From: Psychroflexus sp. ALD_RP9
GTDB lineage: Bacteria > Bacteroidota > Bacteroidia > Flavobacteriales > Flavobacteriaceae
Length of the DNA stretch: 64,000 nucleotides
Assembly: GCF_017311165.1 (NCBI RefSeq)
Contig: NZ_CP062973.1
Location: 1,922,001-1,986,000 of the forward strand
Reading direction: 5' to 3'
Made by a program: the position numbers and the translations under genes. Each line of letters opens with the position of its first letter. Positions within the stretch are counted from its first letter, which is position 1. Positions 34,810-41,867 of the stretch are shown piece by piece. Under the pieces are notes generated by a model. The model saw nothing but the letters and a program-made list of their open reading frames with translations. It was not told the origin of the DNA and did not search any database.

Positions 34810-35466
34810 CTAAAGACTTGAAAATTGAAGTGAAACATCTTGCCATTTGCCTTGATCATCACGCACGTGAAGTCGGCAATACATGCTAGAACCAGTTACT
34901 TTTTGGCATTCGTCTAGTTTATCAAACTCGCTTATAAGGTTATCGTCACCCAGTTCGCGCACTTGACGGCGTGCTTTGGCTAAAAGCTTCGGGTCATATT
35001 CCATTTTAGAATTTTTGATCAGTAAGCCGTCCAAGATGTTATAAAGACCTTTGTTGCGTTCTGCAAACTTTGATTTGAAAATGTCTCTAATGGCATTAAT
35101 GTGCACCATAGCTTCATCGGTAAATTCAAATCGCTCTTGCCGATCAACGGTTACCTTGATATTATCTGCTTCATTTTTTAGTGTGAAGCTGTTAACGGTT
35201 TTCGGTTCTTTACCGTTGATTTCGTACATGCGTTGGTAGAGTTTATTAGCTTCAGTAATGCTATAAGCTTTAAGTGCTTGTAACTCATTATGAAGCTGTT
35301 TAAACTTACTAGCTGAGTGTGCCAAATAGTTTTCTTTATCGGCTTCATATTCTTTTTTGGCTTTGATTTCAGCTTGTTTTTTAGCCTCTTTACGGCGTTT
35401 AATTTCTTCCTGCAGATCCTTTTCAGAAAGTGTAGATAAATCTAATGTTGGGTTTTCTGTGTTCAT
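34810..35466 (-). CDS. DUF3164 phage early protein
   Basis: The 218-residue protein has a coiled N-terminus, then FTLKNEADNIKVTVDRQERFEFTD, and a C-terminal part with KARRQVRELGDDNLISEFDKLDECQ. This is the DUF3164 signature of Mu-like phages, found near the transposition genes. A role in early DNA metabolism is suspected but not known. Confidence 0.8.
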   Translation of the reverse strand: MNTENPTLDLSTLSEKDLQEEIKRRKEAKKQAEIKAKKEYEADKENYLAHSASKFKQLHNELQALKAYSITEANKLYQRMYEINGKEPKTVNSFTLKNEADNIKVTVDRQERFEFTDEAMVHINAIRDIFKSKFAERNKGLYNILDGLLIKNSKMEYDPKLLAKARRQVRELGDDNLISEFDKLDECQKVTGSSMYCRLHVRDDQGKWQDVSLQFSSL

Positions 35467-35478
35467 TTTAATATCAAT

Positions 35479-35670
35479 TTAAGTGGTTAATAATACTTCG
35501 TTTGCTGGGTCTAAAAGCGCATCATATTGCGTAAATACACTGTCGTGAACCTCGTGCCAATCAATAAGCTCTGCCACATCAAACAGTGCTGTAATGCGCT
35601 CTTTTTGTTCGTTTTTTATGGCATCTTTAAGCTTTCTAATTAGCATCTTAGCTTGGCTTTCATTATTCAT
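35479..35670 (-). CDS. small hypothetical phage protein
   Basis: The 63-residue protein (MNNESQAKMLIRKLKDAIKN) is helical and ends with VHDSVFTQYDALLDPANEVLLTT. It lies between DUF3164 and other early genes with short gaps. No family recognised. Confidence 0.55.
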   Translation of the reverse strand: MNNESQAKMLIRKLKDAIKNEQKERITALFDVAELIDWHEVHDSVFTQYDALLDPANEVLLTT

Positions 35671-35681
35671 AAATGCTGGTT

Positions 35682-36002
35682 TTAGTTGATGATTTTAATT
35701 TTTCGGGCATTTTTTAAAAGTGATTTTGGGTAGTGATTGGCGATAAGGCAAATTTTTTCGTCGTAGAAATCACGCGTTGTTTTGGTATCTATTTTACCGA
35801 TATAAGGCTGTATTTCTTGTAAAAATTCGGCTTCAAGCCTTCTGTATTCTTGTAAAAACCAATTGAAATAAGCGGCATTGGCTAGTATTTTTTGAAGGTC
35901 TTGTTCGTTAACAGAAATAATGTCTGCATAGGTGAACCAAGTTTCAAATAAAATGCCTTCATAAGCTTCAGGGCTGTACTTTAATAGGTTTGAAATTGTC
36001 AT
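35682..36002 (-). CDS. hypothetical phage early protein
   Basis: The 106-residue protein (MTISNLLKYSPEAYEGILFETWFTYADI) is helical, with an aromatic-rich middle (NAAYFNWFLQEYRRLEAEFLQEI). It lies in the early operon after the second ATPase. Function unknown. Confidence 0.55.
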   Translation of the reverse strand: MTISNLLKYSPEAYEGILFETWFTYADIISVNEQDLQKILANAAYFNWFLQEYRRLEAEFLQEIQPYIGKIDTKTTRDFYDEKICLIANHYPKSLLKNARKIKIIN

Positions 36003-36022
36003 GGGTTTAGGATTTTGGGTGT

Positions 36023-36649
36023 TTATTGAACTTTACTCCAGTATTTAGCAGCTCCTTCTTGCCAAATGGTAAAGGGTTGGCCACCGCCATTTAATCTGCC
36101 GCCTGGGAAAGCTTTAAAGCCTTCGACAAATATCTTGAGGTCTACATCATAGCGTATAAAATCTGCTAAAGCGCCTTTTGGGTTTTTGCCCTGGGCATGT
36201 GAAAGGAATAGCAATCCTTTGCCCTTTTTTTTCATCAGCTCCTTGAGCTGTTTGTACTTTCGGCGGTCAACACCAGTATATTGTACCGAGTCAACAATTA
36301 AAAAGTCTGGGCTTTTGTGTTTTTTCATGCGCTGGAGCATATCATCCCAAGGTTCTCGATCTAAGAGGATAAATTCTTTTTCTACAGCGTTCATGTAATG
36401 GCGTTGCATAGCCATTTGAAAGGTGTGTGAAACGCCTTCTTCCATAGAGTTGTAGGCCACACGACCAAAGTTGCACAAGTATTTAGCAAATTGTATCATC
36501 ATATCGGTTTTGCCGTTGCCTGAATCGCCCCAAATTATTGCGCTAAACTCTTTAGATGGGCATCCGAATGTGTCGTTCCATTCGTCTTTAAAAGGCATGG
36601 TTTGAAATTTTTTGTTTAAAACATTGCTGACGCTGTACGCTCGCTTCAT
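36023..36649 (-). CDS. second phage P-loop ATPase, RecA-like fold
   Basis: The 208-residue protein has Walker A WGDSGNGKTDMMIQFAKYL, Walker B DFLIVDSVQYTGVDRRKY and a sensor-like GLLFLSHAQGKNPKG. This order is RecA/DnaB-type rather than AAA+. It directly follows the MuB gene (1 bp gap), an arrangement absent from Mu itself. It may assist target handling, replication or loading of host proteins. Confidence 0.8.
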   Translation of the reverse strand: MKRAYSVSNVLNKKFQTMPFKDEWNDTFGCPSKEFSAIIWGDSGNGKTDMMIQFAKYLCNFGRVAYNSMEEGVSHTFQMAMQRHYMNAVEKEFILLDREPWDDMLQRMKKHKSPDFLIVDSVQYTGVDRRKYKQLKELMKKKGKGLLFLSHAQGKNPKGALADFIRYDVDLKIFVEGFKAFPGGRLNGGGQPFTIWQEGAAKYWSKVQ

Positions 36650-36650
36650 A

Positions 36651-37499
36651 TTATGCTTGATTTATTTTGATAGCGTGTATTTTTCGTTTAACACGTCTTA
36701 AGTCGCCTTCGCAGTCTTTCCAGACTTGCTTCATATCTTCCTTTTCAGTCACGCCGTTGACGTGGCAGATTTGCATGACATCTTGCTGGGTGAGGCCGTT
36801 GAGCTCTACGAACTTTCGACCAATACGGCTAAAAATTTCTTTGTAGCCTTTTTTGTTCAGCTTCAATCCGCGACGTATGCGTTTTTCTAGGTGATCTGTG
36901 GCGCACATCACGATGGCGCAGTCATCTTCTAGTTGATTGTAAAGCGTGATAAAAAAGTAAAGCACTTGGTCGGTCACTTTGTCGAATTCATCTAAAAGTA
37001 GAATTGGATCTTCTTGCTGTTTTAGATTTCTTACGACTTCCATCATCATATCATTGATGGTTAAGCCTGTATAATCTCGACCCATGGCGCTCAATAACTC
37101 CTGAAGGAAAGCTTTACGATTCCAGAACTCGTTACATTGCACCATATAAGCATTTTGATTGCTGCGCTCGTACTGTTTGAAAGTTTCAGTTTTACCACTT
37201 CCAGCAGGTGAAACCACCGCATAGACTTGATTGTTCATTTGAGCATCGATTAAAAGACTGTTTAAAAGCTTATAATCTACCGTTTCAATCACTTGCCAAG
37301 CGTTTGGTCTAAAATCTATCTGTCGGGCAATGGTTCGCCATTTGGTATCGGCGATGTTCTCCCAGTTGTTGTTTAAGACTTGACTGATAAGCGCAGAACT
37401 CACGCCTTTAAGTCGGTTGGCGGCTTTGTTTTGTCCGCCAACGCGCTCGCAATATTGGCGTAATGCATTTTCAATTTGTTGCTTCTGTGAATTGTTCAT
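36651..37499 (-). CDS. MuB-like transposition target-selection ATPase
   Basis: The 282-residue protein has an N-terminal HTH (GGQNKAANRLKGVSSALISQVL), Walker A SPAGSGKT at residues 97-104, Walker B PILLLDEFDKV, and a C-terminal helical domain with DLRRVKRKIH. This matches MuB, which binds target DNA and activates the transposase. It lies downstream of the transposase gene as in Mu. Confidence 0.85.
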   Translation of the reverse strand: MNNSQKQQIENALRQYCERVGGQNKAANRLKGVSSALISQVLNNNWENIADTKWRTIARQIDFRPNAWQVIETVDYKLLNSLLIDAQMNNQVYAVVSPAGSGKTETFKQYERSNQNAYMVQCNEFWNRKAFLQELLSAMGRDYTGLTINDMMMEVVRNLKQQEDPILLLDEFDKVTDQVLYFFITLYNQLEDDCAIVMCATDHLEKRIRRGLKLNKKGYKEIFSRIGRKFVELNGLTQQDVMQICHVNGVTEKEDMKQVWKDCEGDLRRVKRKIHAIKINQA

Positions 37500-37541
37500 A
37501 TCTTTGGTTTTTGCATGTTAGCCCTTCGGGGCTTTTTTTGT

Positions 37542-39209
37542 TTATACTATTTTTTCTGATAGGTTGACTTCTACTTCTTGATTGAGGTCTACTTCATCAT
37601 CCCAATCTTGGTTGCTTATGGCCTTGGTGTACTGGCCAATTTCGCCTTGGGCTTTCTTTTTGCGTCCTTTTTTGCTTCGCTCTATACCTTTTAGGTTTGG
37701 TTTATTAAGGCCTTGCTGTTCTGCCGTCATACCATGCTCAAAAAGAATGTCTTCCATTTCGTCACGTGCAGATCGACGTACTTTTTTAACCTGATCTGTA
37801 ACTTTCTTGATGTGGCTAGCTTCAAATTCTTCTTGTCCCTGCATACCTCTAGAAACTTCTAGTTTAGTAGTTGCCGCGGTTACAAATCGAAGTCCTAAAT
37901 TGGTATCTTCAAAGAGTCTGATTTCGCTCATGTCTTCAGGATCAAACTTCACGACGAATTTTTTACCGATAGACTTTTTGAGCCAGTTTAAATCTGGCAT
38001 ACCGTCTTCGGTGTAAACCATATAATGGTATTCTGCCTTTTGCTCTTTAAATGAAAGTCCTGAAGCGTTAACCGTGATTGGTTTTTTGCGCGTAACCCAG
38101 AACATATTAACCATATCCCAGATTTCAACCGCTTTGGTGTCTGGATTTTGGCTTTCTAAATACATGTCAATACGCGGTTTTCCTGTTTTGTGGTGTGGTG
38201 CTGAGTTCCACTCTTTACGGCGCGCTTCGTAAACCTTCTTAATGTCCTCAAGGCTTGGTAAATTGGCTTTATTGGCCAGTATAAACTCCATATTAGCCTT
38301 GCTCTCTTGCTTTTTAGCGGTAATATTTTGGCCCGTAAAGAACCAATCACGCTTTAAATATTGTTGCTGAAAGCGGCTAAATGCGCTTTCTATGGTCTTC
38401 GATTTACCGTTATAAGGCTGTGTCGCGGTCTGAATACGGGCAATTTTGCTTAAGAAATCGCCAGATTTCAGCTTACCGTGACCGCCTTGGTTGTCATATT
38501 TAATTTGATAAGGGCGATAACCTGCGGTTTGAATAGCCATTTTATAAGCTGAATACTGCGCCTGATAATCTTCTGTTTTACTGATGTGATAGCCTAAAAA
38601 GACTTCGCTGTAAGCGTCCATCACTTCATAAACTTGTACGGTTTTAACTTCGCCATCTTCATTTAAGTAGAAATAGTTAAGCTTGGTACCATCTGAGAAC
38701 CAAAGGCTATCTCTAAAGGCAGGCATTTTGGTTTTAAACTGGTAGCCAAATTTTTCTTTTGCCGCTAATTCGCCATAACGGTGGCCATACCAAAGCGGCA
38801 TAACCTCTTCGTCGTAAATGAAGTTGTAAAAGGTCTTTTCTTCTTTGATATGCTTCCAGCCTTGTTTATCGGCTTCTTTATTGTATTCTGCGTGAAGCTG
38901 TGCCAAGTTAGCACACTTGTTGACTTGATTAGACCAACGCGCTAGCGCCCATTTGCAAGCATCGCCGTTAAGTTTTTGGGCAGATGTGTTTAAGAAATTG
39001 CCATGAATTAGGCTTTCGTAACCTTCTTTTTTATACTGATTGTATTTGCTTTTTAAGCGTCTCCAGTTAGAGGGTAATTTATGTTTGTAGGTATGATCTG
39101 GTAAGTTGCTGACTGCTTTTGCAATTTCTTTCCAAGCTCTAATTTTACCCCCAAACTTTCTGCAGGTTACAACGTTTGTTGTGATTTCGTGGCAAGTATT
39201 GAGAATCAT
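37542..39209 (-). CDS. Mu-type DDE transposase
   Basis: The 555-residue protein has the catalytic triad D173 (WFSDGTK), D239 (IKYDNQGGHG) and E274 (GKSKTIESAF), a DD35E spacing of the rve integrase fold. A C-terminal Mu-like domain includes KKPITVNASGLSFKEQ. The N-terminal DNA-binding part is short; the gene upstream may supply the rest. It carries out strand transfer during integration and replication. Confidence 0.88.
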   Translation of the reverse strand: MILNTCHEITTNVVTCRKFGGKIRAWKEIAKAVSNLPDHTYKHKLPSNWRRLKSKYNQYKKEGYESLIHGNFLNTSAQKLNGDACKWALARWSNQVNKCANLAQLHAEYNKEADKQGWKHIKEEKTFYNFIYDEEVMPLWYGHRYGELAAKEKFGYQFKTKMPAFRDSLWFSDGTKLNYFYLNEDGEVKTVQVYEVMDAYSEVFLGYHISKTEDYQAQYSAYKMAIQTAGYRPYQIKYDNQGGHGKLKSGDFLSKIARIQTATQPYNGKSKTIESAFSRFQQQYLKRDWFFTGQNITAKKQESKANMEFILANKANLPSLEDIKKVYEARRKEWNSAPHHKTGKPRIDMYLESQNPDTKAVEIWDMVNMFWVTRKKPITVNASGLSFKEQKAEYHYMVYTEDGMPDLNWLKKSIGKKFVVKFDPEDMSEIRLFEDTNLGLRFVTAATTKLEVSRGMQGQEEFEASHIKKVTDQVKKVRRSARDEMEDILFEHGMTAEQQGLNKPNLKGIERSKKGRKKKAQGEIGQYTKAISNQDWDDEVDLNQEVEVNLSEKIV

Positions 39210-39230
39210 TGCCGTATGTGTGTATTCAAG

Positions 39231-39611
39231 CTATTTATCTTCTGGGAGTGCGTCGCCGTTGTCTAACTCGTAAGTATCTCTGTAGTATTTTTCGGCCTTA
39301 TAATCGGGCTTTATGTAGTCTCGAAAATTGATGTATTTTACTAAATCGTAAGGATCTTTGCCCTTGAGCGCTTGACGTATTTTTGATTTGAAACGATCGG
39401 GAATGCTTTCGTAAGCCACTAAAGCTCTACGGCCATTGCCGCCTGTGCATAAACGCTTCATTTTGTTGCGCCTTAGCAAAGCTTTGTAGTTGTATAAACT
39501 CATAATATTGGCAACTTCATAAAGCCATTTGGCTTCAACGCAAAGTGTATGTTGGTAATATTCAAACATAAATTCTTGTTTTATAAAAAGCTGGTCTTTG
39601 CCAGCGGTCAC
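39231..39611 (-). CDS. DNA-binding protein preceding the transposase
   Basis: The 126-residue protein begins MTAGKDQLFIKQEFMFEYYQ and contains GGNGRRALVAYESIPDRFKSKIRQALKG, a segment resembling the N-terminal region of some transposases. It lies 21 bp before the transposase start and probably acts with it, as a split N-terminal domain or a regulator. Confidence 0.6.
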   Translation of the reverse strand: MTAGKDQLFIKQEFMFEYYQHTLCVEAKWLYEVANIMSLYNYKALLRRNKMKRLCTGGNGRRALVAYESIPDRFKSKIRQALKGKDPYDLVKYINFRDYIKPDYKAEKYYRDTYELDNGDALPEDK

Positions 39612-39635
39612 GATTTTATACTTATGGTTTAAGTG

Positions 39636-39712
39636 CCTGTTGGCTCTTGTTTACCCTGAGCGGTGTGGCATTAGTTCCTGCCAAGCGGTTCAATGCTTTG
39701 GCAGGTTTTTAC
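39636..39712. promoter_or_regulatory. hairpin module also present near 8.8 kb
   Basis: CCTGCCAAGC (39678-39687) pairs with GCTTTGGCAGG (39697-39707), followed by Ts on the plus strand. To its left are TTGGCTCTTGTTT and ACCCTGAGCGG, which also occur beside the terminator at 8836-8881. It separates two early genes and may act as an RNA control element. Confidence 0.5.
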
Positions 39713-39743
39713 TACATTTACGGTGTCTAATCAAAATGCATTT

Positions 39744-40295
39744 TTATGATCTTAAAGATTGAGGCTTTCCTAGTCTTTGACGTACACCCTCAAGAAGCCG
39801 AAGACAATGAGGACTACAACAATTATCTATATTTTTATGAAAGGATTTTTCCTCTGATAGGCTTTCAGAGTGTTCAAGTTTCTGAGGCAATACAGGATGA
39901 CGATTCGAGTCAACTATTTCTGCAACAAGCCGCCTTAGGCTTAACAATTGAGCATGAGTCAACCAAACTTTATGAAGTTTACAATCTGATACAAATTGCT
40001 GAGTCAATTCTGAAGCTACATTCTTCTTTTTATTCTTTAAATCGATTTGATTTTGAGTTACAGTAGTTGATTTTTTAGTTCTGTCCTTTCTAATTTGGCA
40101 ACAGTTGCAGGATTGTTTGTCCCAAAGTAGCTCGTCAACAAACCTTGATACATGGCTATTGGATTTTATACCGATATAGGATTCTTCTTTATATATCTCA
40201 CCTTTATCTGAGTCTATAATTACAGTTAATCGCTTTTGTCGTGGCATATCAACATATTGATTGATAATTAAATGTCCTGTTTTATTAAAAGCCAT
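39744..40295 (-). CDS. hypothetical phage early protein
   Basis: The 183-residue protein (MAFNKTGHLIINQYVDMPRQ) has a cysteine cluster (KQSCNCCQIRKD) and a second one near the end (NIDNCCSPHC). I chose it over an overlapping plus-strand frame because it follows the early operon with a 3-bp gap. Function unknown; the opposite-strand frame remains possible. Confidence 0.5.
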   Translation of the reverse strand: MAFNKTGHLIINQYVDMPRQKRLTVIIDSDKGEIYKEESYIGIKSNSHVSRFVDELLWDKQSCNCCQIRKDRTKKSTTVTQNQIDLKNKKKNVASELTQQFVSDCKLHKVWLTHAQLLSLRRLVAEIVDSNRHPVLPQKLEHSESLSEEKSFHKNIDNCCSPHCLRLLEGVRQRLGKPQSLRS

Positions 40296-40298
40296 AGC

Positions 40299-40520
40299 TT
40301 AATCATTTAAAATTTGGTTGAACTTTTCTTCTTTTGCCTTTTTGGCAGCGTTTACCATTTGGTAGTATTCCTTCTTGATGCGTTCCGGCATGATGCCAAC
40401 TCGATCACCACGAATAGACTTTCTTATATAATCGCGGGTATAACTATAAGTTTCGTGGAGTTTTTCGATAACGTCCAAATCATATCTTGGATTTTGATTT
40501 TTTTGCTTAGTTTTACTCAT
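40299..40520 (-). CDS. small early regulator (Ner-position protein)
   Basis: I chose ATG 40520 (MSKTKQKNQNPRYDLDVIEKL) because the longer frame runs through the operator. The 73-residue protein has a helical segment (YSYTRDYIRKSIRGDRVGIMPERIKKEY) that may form an HTH. It is divergent from the repressor, at the position of ner in Mu. Confidence 0.65.
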   Translation of the reverse strand: MSKTKQKNQNPRYDLDVIEKLHETYSYTRDYIRKSIRGDRVGIMPERIKKEYYQMVNAAKKAKEEKFNQILND

Positions 40521-40527
40521 TTGTATT

Positions 40528-40551
40528 ATTTGTATTATGTGAAATACAAAT
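40528..40551. promoter_or_regulatory. repressor operator palindrome
   Basis: ATTTGTATT (40528-40536) and AATACAAAT (40543-40551) form a perfect 9-bp inverted repeat with a 6-bp spacer. It lies between the divergent repressor and early genes, so it is the likely binding site of the repressor. Confidence 0.75.
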
Positions 40552-40584
40552 ATATGCAAGTTATCTTGATTAAAACAAATAAAT

Positions 40585-41232
40585 ATGCAAGAAAATTCGA
40601 TTATAAAGAAAAATATTTTAAAATACCTTGATTTTAAGGGTATTACACAATATAAATTTCATAAAGAAACTGGTATAACTAGAGGCATATTAGTACAAAA
40701 TAATGGAATGAGTGAAGATAATACGTTGAGATTTCTTGACTATTATAAAGAGGTGAATCCTACTTGGCTACTTACTGGTGAAGGATCTATGCTTAAAACT
40801 TCTAAGGCTGAACCTACTGTTGATAAAACCGGTATTCCGCTACTTCCTTTAGATGCTTTTGCTGGTCTTGGCGATACGGCTGTAGATGGTGTTGATTTTG
40901 ATACTATAGAGGAGCGGTATGTTGTGCCGTTGTTTGAAGGTATTAAAATAGACTTTATGCTTCCGGTTAGAGGCTCGTCTATGTATCCTAAATATAGTTC
41001 TGGCGACGTGGTGGCATGTAGGCAAGTAGATGAATTGCTTTACATACAATGGAATAAGGTTTATGTGATTGATACCATTAGCCAAGGTGTTATTATGAAG
41101 CGACTGAAAAAAAGTGAGCATCCTGAAAATGTAATTTGTAAGTCTGATAACAAGGATTATGACCCGTTTGAGCTGCCCAAGGATGACATTAGAAATATTG
41201 CTTTAGTGGTTGGTGTGATACGTCTTGAGTAG
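40585..41232 (+). CDS. phage repressor, HTH plus S24 peptidase domain
   Basis: The 215-residue protein has an N-terminal HTH (LDFKGITQYKFHKETGITRGILVQ) and a C-terminal LexA/CI-like domain with the serine in VRGSSMYPKYSSGDVV and a lysine in GVIMKRLKKS. Self-cleavage after DNA damage is expected for this family. It is transcribed toward the phage end, as the Mu c gene is. Confidence 0.85.
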   Translation: MQENSIIKKNILKYLDFKGITQYKFHKETGITRGILVQNNGMSEDNTLRFLDYYKEVNPTWLLTGEGSMLKTSKAEPTVDKTGIPLLPLDAFAGLGDTAVDGVDFDTIEERYVVPLFEGIKIDFMLPVRGSSMYPKYSSGDVVACRQVDELLYIQWNKVYVIDTISQGVIMKRLKKSEHPENVICKSDNKDYDPFELPKDDIRNIALVVGVIRLE

Positions 41233-41352
41233 ATTTTTAACCTAACTTATTGTATATCATTGATTTAATTAAAATTCAATCTTATTTTTTAGGGTATTAT
41301 CCCCCTATTAATATTTATTTTTAGATGTTTTAATCCCTCATTGATGGACTTA

Positions 41353-41380
41353 TGTATATTTCAATATACAAATTTGTATA
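41353..41380. promoter_or_regulatory. two overlapping palindromes, possible second operator or phage-end site
   Basis: TGTATATT and AATATACA form an 8-bp inverted repeat around TC (41353-41370). It overlaps TATACAAATTTGTATA (41365-41380), a perfect 16-bp palindrome. They share the TTTGTAT half-site with the operator at 40528-40551 and lie 120 bp beyond the repressor gene. Confidence 0.6.
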
Positions 41381-41507
41381 GTCTTTTACGCTACCAATTA
41401 CGCCACCAATTGCGACACCAAATCTAAATTTTGAGTTTTAACAGAAGACTAAATAGCATCTTCCCGAGGTCAGGAAAATGATGTAAATAATGCCTAAGTT
41501 TACGGCA

Positions 41508-41539
41508 TAAAAAAAGCCCTAAACGTAATGTTTAAGGCT
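41508..41539 (-). terminator. minus-strand terminator
   Basis: AGCCCTAAAC and GTTTAAGGCT form a stem with one mismatch, followed on the minus strand by a run of Ts. It probably ends transcription from the T9SS protein gene that stops at 41868. Confidence 0.6.
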
Positions 41540-41867
41540 GTAATGGTAGTTTTGTAGTGTTACTGTCGTTTAAATGATAGACACGGTCTTAGAGTGGTGT
41601 TTAATTACTTTTTAAATTAACCTTAAATGGTAGCTAATGGTAGAAATTGCACCTTTTGTTTTTTTGACCTTTTTTAGACTTATATTTCTAAACCCTTGTA
41701 TTTATTAGCCTTTTAGGCTTTTTTAGACCTTTTTATATTGTACTATTTGTTTTAAGGGGGTTATGATGATGTTTTAATAAAAATCCGACCACAAATTATG
41801 CTTTACTTCAAACATTTGTAAAAGACTAATATTAAATTATTAAATCTAAAAGAGTTTACTAATCTTC

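Larger units (their letters stand above)
7240..41390. mobile_element. Mu-like transposable prophage (approximate borders)
   Basis: The gene order, read from right to left, is repressor, early regulator, transposase, MuB, small early genes, then terminase, portal/MuF, capsid, contractile tail, fibre and lysis genes, and DNA-modification genes. This matches Mu-type phages. The borders are approximate: the left end lies between about 7.08 and 7.25 kb and the right end between about 41.25 and 41.86 kb. I looked for TG/CA termini with a 5-bp target duplication and could not fix them. Most structural genes look intact; the methylase is broken. Confidence 0.85.
41233..41867. other. non-coding stretch holding the right phage border
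   Basis: No convincing gene. It contains two adjacent palindromes (41353-41380), a minus-strand terminator (41508-41539), a GCCACCAATTGCGACACC-containing stretch (41392-41416) and AT-rich sequence. The right end of the prophage must lie here, but its exact position could not be set. Confidence 0.5.

Noticed and set aside
39746..40066. Plus-strand frame of 106 residues opposite an early gene
   Set aside because: It is opposite to the early operon, lacks a family match I know, and the minus-strand frame fits the operon with a 3-bp gap. I keep some doubt.
7102..41370. TGTATAT at 7102 and its inverted counterpart ending at 41370 as phage termini
   Set aside because: The two share only about 7 bases and the flanking five bases (CAAGT and AATTT) do not form a target duplication.
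41386..41460. Minus-strand open stretch reading GVAIGGVIGSVKDYT as a gene end
   Set aside because: It has a stop 12 codons upstream and no start; too short to call and it overlaps the palindromes.
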